Origin: an uncultured Polaribacter sp.
GTDB taxonomy: Bacteria; Bacteroidota; Bacteroidia; Flavobacteriales; Flavobacteriaceae
Length of the DNA: 64,000 bases
Assembly (NCBI GenBank): GCA_943788865.1
Contig: CALSRX010000003.1
Coordinates: 62,001 to 126,000, forward strand
Direction of reading: 5' to 3'
Numbering within the stretch: the stretch's first letter is position 1; every line of letters starts with the position of its first letter. The position numbers and the translations under genes were made by a program. Of the stretch, positions 28,374 through 37,563 are shown one piece after another. The notes beneath the pieces were generated by a model. It was not told the DNA's origin. It worked only from the letters and a program-made list of their open reading frames with translations, and did no database searches.

Positions 28374-29687
28374 ATGGAATTAAAAGATAAAATAGTAGAA
28401 TCTTATGTAGCCTTTGAAAACGGAATCAATGTGAATACAGCAATTCATGATATTCGTTCAGAAGCATTACAAAATTTCGAAAAATTAGGGTTTCCAACGA
28501 AGAAGTTAGAAGAATGGAAATACACCTCATTAAATGCCGTTTTAAAAAACGATTTTAGCATTTTTCCAAACAAAGAAAACTCGATCGAGTTTGCAGATGT
28601 TAAGAAGTATTTTATTCATGATATAGACACCTATAAAGTGGTATTTATAGACGGAAAGTACAGCTCGTTTTTATCAGATACAACTCATGATGGAAAAGAT
28701 GTTTGTTTAATGTCATCTGCATTATCAAAATCTAAATACAAAGCGGTTATTGAAAATTATTTCAATAAAATTGCGAAACAAGACAACTTAACTTCGTTAA
28801 ATACGGCCTTCGCAAACGAAGGAGCATATATTTATATTCCTAAAAATGTTGAAGTAGAAAAACCTATACAAATCATCAACTTTACAACAGGTAATGATGT
28901 GGCAACAATGATTCAGCCCAGAAATTTAATTGTGGTTGAAGAAAATGCACATGTTCAAATTATTGAACGTCATCAAAGCTTAACAGAAAATGCGGTGTTG
29001 ACAAATGTGGTTACTGAAATCTATGCCGCTAGAAACGCTAATGTAGATTTTTACAAAATACAGAATGATAAAGACAATGCATCATTAGTTGACAACACCT
29101 ATATTGAACAAAAAACAAATAGTGAAGTTTCTGTACATACCTTTTCTTTTGGAGGAAATATCACTAGAAATAACTTAAATTTTTATCAAAGAGGAGAGCA
29201 TATCAACTCTATTTTAAAAGGAATTACCATAATTGAAGGTAAACAGCATGTAGATCATCATACTTTGGTACATCATATAGAACCAAATTGTGAGAGTCAT
29301 CAAGATTATAAAGGAATTTTTGACGAACGTTCTACGGGAGTTTTTAACGGAAAAGTAATTGTAGAAAAAGAAGCACAAAAAACAAATGCGTATCAACAAA
29401 ACAACAATGTGTTGGTGAGCGATAAATCTACAATCAATGCAAAACCTCAACTAGAGATTTTTGCAGATGATGTAAAATGTTCACACGGTTGTACCATTGG
29501 ACAATTAGATTCTGACGCCTTGTTTTATATGCAACAACGGGGAATTCCGAAAAAAGAAGGAAAAGCATTGTTAATGTATGCTTTTGCTAATACAGTCTTA
29601 GAAAGTGTAAAAATTCCGGAAGTAAAATCTAGAATTACAAAGCTGATTGCTACAAAATTAGCCGTAAATATTGGATTTGATTTGTAG
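28374..29687 (+). CDS. sufD: Fe-S cluster assembly protein SufD
   Basis: Partner of SufB and SufC in the scaffold complex, needed for iron entry. 437 aa, right-handed beta-helix core with an N-terminal helical domain (LEEWKYTSLNAVL at about 46-58) and the conserved C-terminal block KCSHGCTIGQLDSDALFYMQQRGI. Cys and His of SHGC are retained. A terminator follows 26 bases after the stop, so sufABCD forms a closed transcript separate from sufS. Confidence 0.96.
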   Translation: MELKDKIVESYVAFENGINVNTAIHDIRSEALQNFEKLGFPTKKLEEWKYTSLNAVLKNDFSIFPNKENSIEFADVKKYFIHDIDTYKVVFIDGKYSSFLSDTTHDGKDVCLMSSALSKSKYKAVIENYFNKIAKQDNLTSLNTAFANEGAYIYIPKNVEVEKPIQIINFTTGNDVATMIQPRNLIVVEENAHVQIIERHQSLTENAVLTNVVTEIYAARNANVDFYKIQNDKDNASLVDNTYIEQKTNSEVSVHTFSFGGNITRNNLNFYQRGEHINSILKGITIIEGKQHVDHHTLVHHIEPNCESHQDYKGIFDERSTGVFNGKVIVEKEAQKTNAYQQNNNVLVSDKSTINAKPQLEIFADDVKCSHGCTIGQLDSDALFYMQQRGIPKKEGKALLMYAFANTVLESVKIPEVKSRITKLIATKLAVNIGFDL

Positions 29688-29712
29688 GCAATACACAATT
29701 TTTATAAAATTT

Positions 29713-29739
29713 AAACCATGCAATTTGCGTGGTTTTTTT
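29713..29739 (+). terminator. Intrinsic terminator after sufD
   Basis: AAACCATGC, loop AATTT, GCGTGGTTT with T7. One G-T pair in a 9-base stem. Confidence 0.8.
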
Positions 29740-29789
29740 ATGGAGAAAAATGCTGAACTTTATTAGATGTTTTTTTATAAATTTATAAG

Positions 29790-30476
29790 ATGAAAAATAA
29801 GGGAATTTCTTTTTGTTTAATATTGATTGTAATTGGTGGGTTGTTTGCATTTCAGGGGTTAAAAACAACATCTTCAAAAATAATATTGAATAAGCATCTT
29901 TAAGAACTCGATACTTTAGTAAATACACAAAAATATTTGGTATTGGGTTTTAAATCTCAACAGATAAAAGTTGTTTCCAAATCGGATGTGCAAAAACACC
30001 CTGATTTTGAAGTGTATTTTAAACACAAAAATGTAGTGTTTTTAAGCAAAGGAAAAGCAGGGAAATACTTAGTGCTTTATGAAAAATATATTCCACTCCA
30101 ATTTACAGATTATAGTAAAGATGTATATCAAGGAGAGCTAAAAGCTCCGATTATTCCTAGAGAATCTTATTTAAATGATTATAGAGAAGATATCATAGAG
30201 AAATGTAAAGCAGGAGTTAATTTTGCGGGATATTACACCATTGTCTCTTTTGGATGTGGTACAGCTTGCCAGCAAAACCTTATTATTAATAGGAAAACAG
30301 GAAAAATAGATGGTGAATTTGTTACTTCAATGGGAAGCGAGTTTAAAAAGAATAGCTCTTTGCTCATTAGAAATCATGGAGCTATAGACACAAAAACATC
30401 TTTAATAGAACTTTACGAAAGATTAGAAGTTAATCATTTGAACTGGAACGGTAAAGAACTAAAAAAATTAGATTAG
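29790..30476 (+). pseudogene. Exported protein of unknown function, interrupted by an in-frame TAA
   Basis: From the ATG at 29790 the frame encodes a signal peptide (MKNKGISFCLILIVIGGLFA) and stops at TAA 29901-29903 after 37 codons. The same frame then continues open for 190 codons to 30476. The downstream part has no ATG before residue Met in VTSMGSEF near its end, so it could only be made from a TTG at 29937 or by read-through. It contains CKAGVNFAGYYTIVSFGCGTACQ, a block with two cysteines that I have seen in uncharacterised periplasmic proteins. The simplest reading is one 228-codon gene with a nonsense mutation (for example from AAA or CAA). Function unknown. Confidence 0.75.
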
Positions 30477-30479
30477 AGC

Positions 30480-31799
30480 TTATTCAATACTTTCTAAAAT
30501 GCCTTTTAAAAAGCCATTAATATCAATATGTGATAGACCCATTCTTACCAAAACCAAATCTTGATCTGGAAAAACAAAAACAAACTGCCCTTGATACCCA
30601 TCTGCAAAAAACATGTTTTTTGGAACATCAGGAAACTGCCCTTCTGCGTTTAACCAAAAATGCCCACCATAAGTCCCCTTAGAACCATTCGTGGGTGTTG
30701 TTATATAATCAACCCATGTAGCATCGAAAAGTTGTTGGCCATTCCAATTTCCTTTGTTTAAATACAACAAACCAAATTTTGCCCAATCTCTTGGTGTTGC
30801 CCAAGCATAAGAAGAGCCTACATAATTACCAGTCATATCGGTTTCTATGACCATAGAGTTCATGCCAATTTTATCTATAAATTCTCTATACCAATAGTCT
30901 AAATATTCTTGATGTGAATTAAATTGACTTCTAATGAGCCCTGAGATTAAATTACTAGTTCCAGAGGAGTAGTTCCAGCTTTCATTTGGCTTACCCACTA
31001 ATGGTTTTTCAGCTTGAATCTTCGTCATGTCTTTTTCTAAAAACAACATCTTGGTAACGTCAGAAATTTCGTTGTAGTTTTCGTCCCATTCTAAACCACT
31101 ATTCATATGTAACAAATCATTGAAGGTAATCTCTTTTCTTTCGTCATTTTTCCAAGCTGCAACGGGTGCCTTATCTAACACATTAATTTTTCCTTGGGTT
31201 TGCATGATCCCAAAAACAGTACTCATAATGCTTTTGGTCATAGACCAGCCTAAAATTCGTGAGTTTTTGGTAAAACCTTTAGCGTATTTTTCTGCTATAA
31301 TTTGGTTTTTATAAAGGACTAAAACAGCTCTAGTTTGCGTGTTATTGGTAAATAAATTTTCAACGGTTTTGTTTAGTTTGTTGTAGTATATTGTTGATAA
31401 AATTGAATCTTTTTGGTCTGCATTTCCAAACGGATAAGCCGTTATGTTATCTGGTTTTGCTCTTTTTGGTACAGGCACTTTTAAAGAAGTGTCAAAATCG
31501 TTTGTGATGACAACACTTCCAACACCCTCTCTGTAAATAGCAGTTCTAGATAACAAGCCAAAAACAGAACTTGAGGCAGATTTTTTAGCCACATCAACAA
31601 CATCAGAAGCTAAATTTATTGGAGAGAAATTATTGTCTGTACTATCAGTAAAAGCTAAAGTTCTGCCTGCTAAAAACACAGATGAATTCATGTTTTTTGC
31701 AGAGTATCCAGCAATGATATTTAATTTTGGATAATTATATACTATTGAAATTAACACAAGGCAAATAAGTAATAGTAGGGTTCTTTTTAAAGTTTTCAT
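30480..31799 (-). CDS. Serine hydrolase, beta-lactamase class C/6-aminohexanoate-dimer hydrolase type
   Basis: A 439-aa protein with an N-terminal hydrophobic anchor (LLLLICLVLISIVYNY) and a penicillin-binding-like domain. The SxxK nucleophile is in LGWSMTKSIMS (S-M-T-K) and the second-motif tyrosine in WNYSSGTSN. GTYGGHFWLNAEG near residue 385 corresponds to the third motif. Relatives act as esterases, amidases or D-peptidases in the periplasm; this sequence alone does not fix the substrate. It converges on the broken gene at 29790 with a 3-base gap and splits sufD from sufS. Confidence 0.85.
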   Translation of the reverse strand: MKTLKRTLLLLICLVLISIVYNYPKLNIIAGYSAKNMNSSVFLAGRTLAFTDSTDNNFSPINLASDVVDVAKKSASSSVFGLLSRTAIYREGVGSVVITNDFDTSLKVPVPKRAKPDNITAYPFGNADQKDSILSTIYYNKLNKTVENLFTNNTQTRAVLVLYKNQIIAEKYAKGFTKNSRILGWSMTKSIMSTVFGIMQTQGKINVLDKAPVAAWKNDERKEITFNDLLHMNSGLEWDENYNEISDVTKMLFLEKDMTKIQAEKPLVGKPNESWNYSSGTSNLISGLIRSQFNSHQEYLDYWYREFIDKIGMNSMVIETDMTGNYVGSSYAWATPRDWAKFGLLYLNKGNWNGQQLFDATWVDYITTPTNGSKGTYGGHFWLNAEGQFPDVPKNMFFADGYQGQFVFVFPDQDLVLVRMGLSHIDINGFLKGILESIE

Positions 31800-31866
31800 T
31801 AGGTGAGTAAAATAAAATTGTAGCAGTAAATATAATAATTTAACGCTTGTTTTAAGGCTGTTTCAA

Positions 31867-31887
31867 TTACAAAAGTTATTTTTGTAA
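31867..31887 (+). promoter_or_regulatory. sufS promoter within an inverted repeat
   Basis: The -7 element TATTTTTG (31877-31884) lies inside a perfect inverted repeat: arms TTACAAAA (31867-31874) and TTTTGTAA (31880-31887), five-base centre. A protein bound to the repeat would cover the -7 element. The ATG is 15 bases further on. Confidence 0.5.
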
Positions 31888-31902
31888 CTCAATATATAGA
31901 CG

Positions 31903-33114
31903 ATGTTTCCAGTAGAAAAAATAAGAGCCGATTTTCCAATTTTACAAAGACAAGTTAATGGCAAGCCATTGGTGTATTTTGACAATGCTGCAACATCGCA
32001 AACACCAACAATTGTGATTGATGCCATTGTTGATTACTATAGCAATTACAATGCAAATATTCATAGAGGAGTTCATTCTTTAAGTCAAGAAGCAACCGAT
32101 AAATATGAAGAAGCTCGAATTAAAATTCAACAACATTTTAATGCAAAAAAAGCATACGAGATTATTTTTACTGCCGGGACAACGCATGGAATAAATATGG
32201 TGGCATCTGGATTTTCTGAATTGTTAAAGAAAGGGGATGAAATTATTGTTTCTGCCTTAGAACATCATTCTAATATTGTGCCTTGGCAAATGTTGTGTAA
32301 AAAAACAGGAGCTATTTTGAAAGTGATTCCGATGTTACAAAACGGAACCTTAGATATGAAAGCTTTTGATCAGCTTCTTTCTGAAGATACAAAATTGGTT
32401 TTTTGTAACCATGTTTCGAATGCATTGGGAACCATCAACCCAATTAAAGAAATTATTGAAAAAGCACATAGCGTTGGCGCTGCTGTTTTAATTGATGGTG
32501 CACAAGCAACACCACATATAAAACCCAATGTGCAAGAGTTAGATGTTGATTTTTATGTGGCTTCCGCTCATAAAATTTGCGGACCTACAGGTGTTGGAAT
32601 TTTATACGGAAAAGAAAAATGGTTAGAGAAATTACCTCCATATCAAGGGGGCGGAGAAATGATTGAAACCGTAACTTTTGAAAAAACCACCTATGCAGGA
32701 CTGCCTCATAAGTTTGAAGCAGGAACACCAAATATTTGTGGAGGTATTGCTTTTGGAGTTGCTTTAGATTATATGAATACTATTGGTTTTGATAAAATAG
32801 CTGATTACGAAAACCAATTGTTGCAATACGGAACAGAAAAACTACAAGAAATTGAAGGGTTAACTATTTATGGAACCTCAAACAAAACTGCAGTGATTTC
32901 ATTTAATATTAAAGAGATTCATCCATACGATATTGGTGTAATTCTAGATAAATTAGGAGTTGCAGTTAGAACCGGACATCATTGTGCGCAACCCATTATG
33001 AATTTTTATAACATTCCTGGAACGGTTAGAGCGTCTTTTGCTTTTTATAATACAAAACAAGAAATTGATGTGTTAGTTGCTGCAGTTAAAAAAGCGGTGA
33101 TGATGTTGAGTTAG
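31903..33114 (+). CDS. sufS: Cysteine desulfurase SufS
   Basis: PLP enzyme that takes sulfur from cysteine for SufBCD. 403 aa; the PLP lysine is K224 (SAHKICGPTG) and the persulfide cysteine C361 in RTGHHCAQP, the group II (SufS) form. ALEHHSN (118-124) holds the PLP-stacking histidine. It has its own promoter and is separated from sufD by two unrelated genes. No sufE follows in this window; its usual acceptor must be elsewhere. Confidence 0.96.
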   Translation: MFPVEKIRADFPILQRQVNGKPLVYFDNAATSQTPTIVIDAIVDYYSNYNANIHRGVHSLSQEATDKYEEARIKIQQHFNAKKAYEIIFTAGTTHGINMVASGFSELLKKGDEIIVSALEHHSNIVPWQMLCKKTGAILKVIPMLQNGTLDMKAFDQLLSEDTKLVFCNHVSNALGTINPIKEIIEKAHSVGAAVLIDGAQATPHIKPNVQELDVDFYVASAHKICGPTGVGILYGKEKWLEKLPPYQGGGEMIETVTFEKTTYAGLPHKFEAGTPNICGGIAFGVALDYMNTIGFDKIADYENQLLQYGTEKLQEIEGLTIYGTSNKTAVISFNIKEIHPYDIGVILDKLGVAVRTGHHCAQPIMNFYNIPGTVRASFAFYNTKQEIDVLVAAVKKAVMMLS

Positions 33115-33119
33115 TTTTT

Positions 33120-33345
33120 TAGACAAAAGACAAAATATAGACTAGAGAAAAGAGAGAATAGACGTGAGATGAGCGGTGAAGAAGGGCATAAGTTTCACTC
33201 TTGATTCAAAGACCTAAGACAATAGATTGACAATTGTTAATTAGGAGAACTTCGCTGACATTTTAATAAGATTTAGCATCATAGGCACCACGGGATATTA
33301 CAAATATACTGCAGCACTCTTTTCTCTTCTCTCATTTCTAGTAAA
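33120..33345. repeat. Large imperfect inverted repeat between sufS and rnhA
   Basis: Left arm near 33141-33163 (ACTAGAGAAAAGAGAGAATA) pairs imperfectly with the right arm at 33318-33342 (TCTTTTCTCTTCTCTCATTT then CTAGT). The 150-base centre has no open frame of note. The purine-rich/pyrimidine-rich arm class recurs between ilvB and ilvN (46215-46325), so this is a dispersed element and not a gene. Confidence 0.55.
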
Positions 33346-33349
33346 AAAC

Positions 33350-33991
33350 TTACTTTCTTCCAAAATCTGCAGGGATTTCCCCCCAAGCTTTGGTCTCCCA
33401 TTTTAAAACAGGGTTTTTATAAGAATTTTCTTTCAACCATTTTTCTGCGCGTTTAATCAGATCTAATAAATCTTTGTTTGAAGCATCAAAAACCAAATTG
33501 GTTCTACATTGTTTCTTTTTTAACCAACTCATAGCAATCTTAGAATCCGAATACACCGGAATGTCTTCTTTTTGTTTGCTTTTTAACAAAGCTAATCCGT
33601 GAACTAAGGCTAAAAACTCACCAATATTATTAGTGCCTTTTTCAAAAGGACCTTTGATGAAAATTTGTTGTTTGTTATGTGTTAATACCCCTCTATATTC
33701 CATTTTGCCCGGATTTCCACTACAAGCCGCATCTACAGAAATACTTTCCAAAATAGGCTTGCCGTATTTTTTCTTTTCAGATTCCGTTAATGTTGGTTTT
33801 TTGGTGTTTTTTCCTTTGTAAGCAAAGTAATTTTTGTTGTAAGCTAATTGCGCTTCTGTTTTGTCAGTAAAAGCTTTGTATTGCGCACCTTCAAATCCGT
33901 CTATTTGTTTTTTACAATCTTCCCAAGAAGAAAAAACACCTTTTTTTCTTCCAGTCCAAACCACATAATATTTTTGTTTTTTTGTTGCCAT
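33350..33991 (-). CDS. rnhA: Ribonuclease H1 with N-terminal viroplasmin/HBD domain
   Basis: Cuts RNA in RNA-DNA hybrids. The ATG at 33991 (MATKKQKYYVVWTGRK) is used because it starts right at the hybrid-binding domain. Residues 8-50 form the caulimovirus viroplasmin/HBD fold (VVWTGRKKGVFSSWEDCKKQ). The RNase H fold follows with catalytic residues Asp in SVDAACSGNPG, Glu in IGEFLALV, Asp in VYSDSKIA and Asp in PADFGR at the C terminus. 213 aa. One base downstream of purN on the same strand. Confidence 0.93.
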   Translation of the reverse strand: MATKKQKYYVVWTGRKKGVFSSWEDCKKQIDGFEGAQYKAFTDKTEAQLAYNKNYFAYKGKNTKKPTLTESEKKKYGKPILESISVDAACSGNPGKMEYRGVLTHNKQQIFIKGPFEKGTNNIGEFLALVHGLALLKSKQKEDIPVYSDSKIAMSWLKKKQCRTNLVFDASNKDLLDLIKRAEKWLKENSYKNPVLKWETKAWGEIPADFGRK

Positions 33992-33992
33992 T

Positions 33993-34556
33993 TTATTGCA
34001 AAACAACCGATTCGATTATTTTCGGAAAATGTTTATACTCTAACGCGTGAATTTTTTGCGCAATATCTTCAGGAGAATCTGAAGATTCTAATTTGGTTGT
34101 TGCTTGAAAAATAATGGTACCTTCATCGTAATTTTCATTTACAAAATGGATTGTAATTCCGGTTTCAGATTCGTTATTTTCTTTAACCGCATTATGTACA
34201 TGCATACCATACATTCCTTTTCCTCCGTATTTGGGTAATAAAGCAGGGTGAATATTAATTATTTTATTTGGAAAAGCTTCAATAATATTTGTTGGAATTT
34301 TTAATAAAAAACCAGCCAACACAATATAATCTGCCACTCCTTTAAGTTGATTTAAGATGGTGTCTGATTTAAAAAAATCCTCTCTCGAAAACAAAACAGC
34401 ATCAACTTGCAATCGTTTACATCGCTCAAAAACTGCTGCTTTTGGATTATTACAAAACACTTTAGTAACAACTGCCGTTTTTTCTGTTTTAAAAAAACTA
34501 ATGATATTTTCTGCATTGGAACCAGAACCAGAAGCGAAAATGGCAATTTTTTTCAT
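33993..34556 (-). CDS. purN: Phosphoribosylglycinamide formyltransferase
   Basis: Transfers formyl from 10-formyl-THF to GAR, step 3 of purine synthesis. 187 aa, normal. The nucleotide loop GSGSNAENII (10-19) and the catalytic region INIHPALLPKYGGKGMYG are intact, followed by HFVNENYDEGTII with the catalytic Asp. Probably co-transcribed with rnhA. It is back to back with acpP, sharing the divergent region 34557-34733. Confidence 0.95.
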   Translation of the reverse strand: MKKIAIFASGSGSNAENIISFFKTEKTAVVTKVFCNNPKAAVFERCKRLQVDAVLFSREDFFKSDTILNQLKGVADYIVLAGFLLKIPTNIIEAFPNKIINIHPALLPKYGGKGMYGMHVHNAVKENNESETGITIHFVNENYDEGTIIFQATTKLESSDSPEDIAQKIHALEYKHFPKIIESVVLQ

Positions 34557-34693
34557 TTTAAATTGATTTGTTTAACTACAAAAAAAGGAATAATTATTAA
34601 CAAAATCGCTTCGTTTACCAAAAGTTTAAAGATTTTTTTTAATTTAGATTGAACAATTTTTGCGGAAAAAGTAGAATTAAATAATAAGATTCG

Positions 34694-34701
34694 TATTTTT
34701 G
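34694..34701 (+). promoter_or_regulatory. -7 element of the acpP-fabF operon
   Basis: TATTTTTG fits TAnnTTTG, 32 bases before acpP. No TTG at -33. No FapR/FabR-like palindrome is apparent. Confidence 0.6.
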
Positions 34702-34733
34702 TACCCGATTAAAATTTTAAAACTTAGAAAATT

Positions 34734-34970
34734 ATGTCAGACATTGCATCAAGAGTAAAAGCTATTATCGTAGACAAATTAGGAGTAGACGATAATGAAG
34801 TAACAAATGAAGCTAGCTTTACAAACGATTTAGGAGCAGATTCTTTAGATACTGTGGAATTAATTATGGAATTCGAAAAAGAATTTGATATCCAAATACC
34901 AGACGACCAAGCAGAAAACATTGGTACAGTTGGTCAAGCAGTAAGCTATATAGAAGAGGCTAAAAAGTAA
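34734..34970 (+). CDS. acpP: Acyl carrier protein
   Basis: Carries growing acyl chains on a phosphopantetheine arm. 78 aa, acidic, four-helix; the arm attaches to Ser37 in [14 protein letters not shown]. Stands 7 bases before fabF in a plus-strand run with rnc and pyk. The acpP-fabF-rnc order is the common bacterial one. Confidence 0.97.
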   Translation: MSDIASRVKAIIVDKLGVDDNEVTNEASFTNDLGADSLDTVELIMEFEKEFDIQIPDDQAENIGTVGQAVSYIEEAKK

Positions 34971-34977
34971 TTTTCAT

Positions 34978-36228
34978 ATGCAAATTAAACGAGTTGTTGT
35001 AACTGGACTTGGTGCATTAACACCAATTGGTAATAATATACAAGAATATTGGAGCGGTTTAGTTAACGGAGTTAGCGGAGCAGCGCCTATAACGTATTTT
35101 GATGCTACTAAGTTCAAAACTCGTTTTGCATGTGAATTAAAAAATTTTAATGTAACCGATTTTATTGACAGGAAAGAGGCCCGAAAAATGGATCGCTTTT
35201 CGCAATATGCTATGGTTGCAACAGATGAGGCAATAGCTGATTCTGGTTTAAATTCAGAAGATCACAATCCAGATAGAATTGGAGTAATTTGGGGTTCAGG
35301 TATTGGCGGATTAGAAACATTTCAAAACGAAGTATTAAACTTTGCTGCTGGAGATGGCTCGCCTAGATTCAACCCATTTTTTATTCCAAAAATGATTGCA
35401 GATATTGCTCCAGGGCAAATCTCAATCAAACATGGTTTTAGAGGTCCAAATTTTGCAACGGTTTCTGCCTGCGCATCTTCATCAAATGCGATTATAGATT
35501 CTTTAAACTATATCCGATTAGGACAAGCTGACGCCATTGTTACTGGTGGTTCTGAAGCTGCAGTTACTATTGCTGGTATGGGAGGATTTAACGCAATGCA
35601 TGCACTATCAACTAGAAATGATAGCCCAGAAACTGCATCAAGACCTTTTGATAAAGATAGAGAAGGTTTTGTTTTAGGGGAAGGAGCAGGAGCGCTCATC
35701 CTTGAAGAATATGAACATGCAAAAGCACGTGGAGCTAAAATATATGCAGAAGTTATTGGAGGAGGAATGTCTTCTGATGCACATCATATTACGGCACCGC
35801 ATCCAGAAGGTTTAGGAGCTAAAAACGTAATGTTAAATTGTTTAAGAGACGCAGGAATTAAACCTGAAGATGTAGATGCAATTAACATGCACGGTACATC
35901 TACACCATTAGGAGATATTGCAGAATCAAAAGCAATTTTAGATGTTTTTGGTAATCATGCCTACAATATCAATATCAACTCAACAAAGTCAATGACCGGT
36001 CACTTATTAGGAGCTGCAGGTGCAATTGAAGCAATTGCTTCAATTTTAGCAATCAATAACAGCGAAGTGCCTCCAACAATTAATCATTTTACAGATGATG
36101 ACCAGATTGATAATAAGCTAAACTTTACTTTTAATAAAGCGCAAAAGCGAGAGGTTAATATTGCTATTAGTAACACCTTCGGTTTTGGAGGGCACAATGC
36201 TTGTGTCGCGCTAAAGAAAATTGATTAA
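34978..36228 (+). CDS. fabF: 3-oxoacyl-[acyl-carrier-protein] synthase II
   Basis: Condenses malonyl-ACP with acyl-ACP in fatty-acid elongation. 416 aa with catalytic Cys165 (VSACASSSNA) and the two histidines in MHGTSTPLGD and SMTGHLLGAAGA. The C-terminal NTFGFGGHNA is intact. Paired with acpP upstream and followed 6 bases later by rnc. Confidence 0.97.
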   Translation: MQIKRVVVTGLGALTPIGNNIQEYWSGLVNGVSGAAPITYFDATKFKTRFACELKNFNVTDFIDRKEARKMDRFSQYAMVATDEAIADSGLNSEDHNPDRIGVIWGSGIGGLETFQNEVLNFAAGDGSPRFNPFFIPKMIADIAPGQISIKHGFRGPNFATVSACASSSNAIIDSLNYIRLGQADAIVTGGSEAAVTIAGMGGFNAMHALSTRNDSPETASRPFDKDREGFVLGEGAGALILEEYEHAKARGAKIYAEVIGGGMSSDAHHITAPHPEGLGAKNVMLNCLRDAGIKPEDVDAINMHGTSTPLGDIAESKAILDVFGNHAYNININSTKSMTGHLLGAAGAIEAIASILAINNSEVPPTINHFTDDDQIDNKLNFTFNKAQKREVNIAISNTFGFGGHNACVALKKID

Positions 36229-36234
36229 TTCTGC

Positions 36235-36972
36235 ATGAATTTTATTCGTAAAATTGTAAATCCCCAAAGAAAAGAAGATGATGGTTTCTATTACGAATTA
36301 AAAGCACTACTTAATTTTTCTCCAAAAAAAATAAATTTTTATAAAAAAGCATTTACCCATAGATCTTTAAAACTAAAAGACGACAATGGGGATCCTATAA
36401 ATTATGAGCGTCTAGAATTTTTAGGGGATGCTATGTTAGGATCTATCATTGCTTCCTATTTGTATAAAAAAGTTCCTAAAGGAGATGAAGGTTATTTAAC
36501 CCAAATGAGATCTAAAATTGTTAGTAGAGAACATTTAAATGAACTTGGTAAAGATTTAGATTTAATTAAATATGTAAAAAGTAATTTTGATAAAGAAAAT
36601 GTTGGAGATAACATTTATGGTAATATTTTTGAATCGTTAATTGGAGCAATTTATTTAGATAGAGGCTATAATTATTGCAAAAAATTTATCTACGAAAAGG
36701 TGATTATTCAATATGTAGATATTCCAAAACTAGAAGGAAAAATTACAAGCTACAAAGGTTTGATAATTGAATGGTGTCAAAAACAGAAAAAACAATACGA
36801 CTTTGATATCTATGAAGATTCTGGAAATGAAAACATTAAACATTTTAGTGTAAAAATAAGTATAGATGGATCTTTAATAGCTAAAGGAAGAGCAACTTCT
36901 AAGAAAAAGGCTGAAGAACAAGCATCAAAAAGAGTTTATTATGCTTTGCAAGATCAAATAACAAATTCTTAA
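36235..36972 (+). CDS. rnc: Ribonuclease III
   Basis: Cleaves double-stranded RNA in rRNA and mRNA processing. 245 aa: N-terminal RNase III domain with the signature ERLEFLGDAM (58-67) and the second acidic helix GNIFESLIGAIYLDRGY, then a dsRNA-binding domain (about 172-240) ending in ATSKKKAEEQASKRV. All four acidic metal ligands appear present. Confidence 0.96.
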   Translation: MNFIRKIVNPQRKEDDGFYYELKALLNFSPKKINFYKKAFTHRSLKLKDDNGDPINYERLEFLGDAMLGSIIASYLYKKVPKGDEGYLTQMRSKIVSREHLNELGKDLDLIKYVKSNFDKENVGDNIYGNIFESLIGAIYLDRGYNYCKKFIYEKVIIQYVDIPKLEGKITSYKGLIIEWCQKQKKQYDFDIYEDSGNENIKHFSVKISIDGSLIAKGRATSKKKAEEQASKRVYYALQDQITNS

Positions 36973-37016
36973 CTTTTTTAAACTCCGTTTTTATTCTTTT
37001 TTGATTAATTTATGCG

Positions 37017-37060
37017 AAACTATATGTAATTTAGCAGCGATTATTGAAATAATATAGTTT
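37017..37060. repeat. Inverted repeat in the rnc-IPExxxVDY gap
   Basis: Perfect 9-base arms AAACTATAT (37017-37025) and ATATAGTTT (37052-37060) around 26 bases, 29 bases ahead of the next ATG. It lacks a T-tract, so it is not a terminator; operator or chance. Confidence 0.35.
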
Positions 37061-37089
37061 GTAATGAATTAAAAACGAAGCTGTTTAAT

Positions 37090-37560
37090 ATGCAAATACA
37101 TTCGCTAGAATTAAATGATTTTTCCGATGACAACTATACTTTAATTGGAATTCATTCTACATTAGAAGAATACAAATTAGCATATTTATTAAATCAAAAA
37201 CTAAATACTAGATTTGTTTTAGCAAACTATAGTCTAGATTTTCAAAACAAAAATAACAATGCAATATTTAGTATTTACGAATTTATAAACACAAAGTTTA
37301 GTCAATCATGGTTTTTAATTTCTAATAAATACTCAAATAATCTAGATGAAATTTCTACAGGATTATTTCAATCAAACGAAATAACAACTTATTTAATCCC
37401 TGAAAAAAGGAGAGTAGATTTTTTCCTTAAATTAGAAGGAGATTTTAACTACGATTATATCACTAAGAAGATAGAAGAGATAAACTCTGTAAATCAAGTG
37501 ATTACATCATATGAAATAGATATAAACACACTAAAATCTAAAGATTTTTTAATTTTTTAA
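37090..37560 (+). CDS. IPExxxVDY family protein
   Basis: A 156-aa cytoplasmic protein of a Bacteroidota-specific family named after a conserved IPExxxVDY block; here it reads IPEKRRVDF (residues about 101-109), with Phe instead of the final Tyr. The opening HSLELNDFSDDNYTLIGIHS and the tract YKLAYLLNQKLNTRF are also typical. No catalytic function is known. The usual neighbour is pyruvate kinase, as seen here 3 bases downstream, which hints at a shared role or simple co-expression. Confidence 0.85.
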   Translation: MQIHSLELNDFSDDNYTLIGIHSTLEEYKLAYLLNQKLNTRFVLANYSLDFQNKNNNAIFSIYEFINTKFSQSWFLISNKYSNNLDEISTGLFQSNEITTYLIPEKRRVDFFLKLEGDFNYDYITKKIEEINSVNQVITSYEIDINTLKSKDFLIF

Positions 37561-37563
37561 TAT

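Noticed and set aside
29650..29928. 92-codon minus-strand open frame between sufD and the broken gene
   Set aside because: It runs antisense through the sufD terminator and the signal-peptide region; no start signals or family resemblance.
33120..33345. Possible insertion sequence or CRISPR-like repeat between sufS and rnhA
   Set aside because: No transposase frame, no regular spacing; only a loose inverted repeat of the purine/pyrimidine type also seen at 46215-46325.
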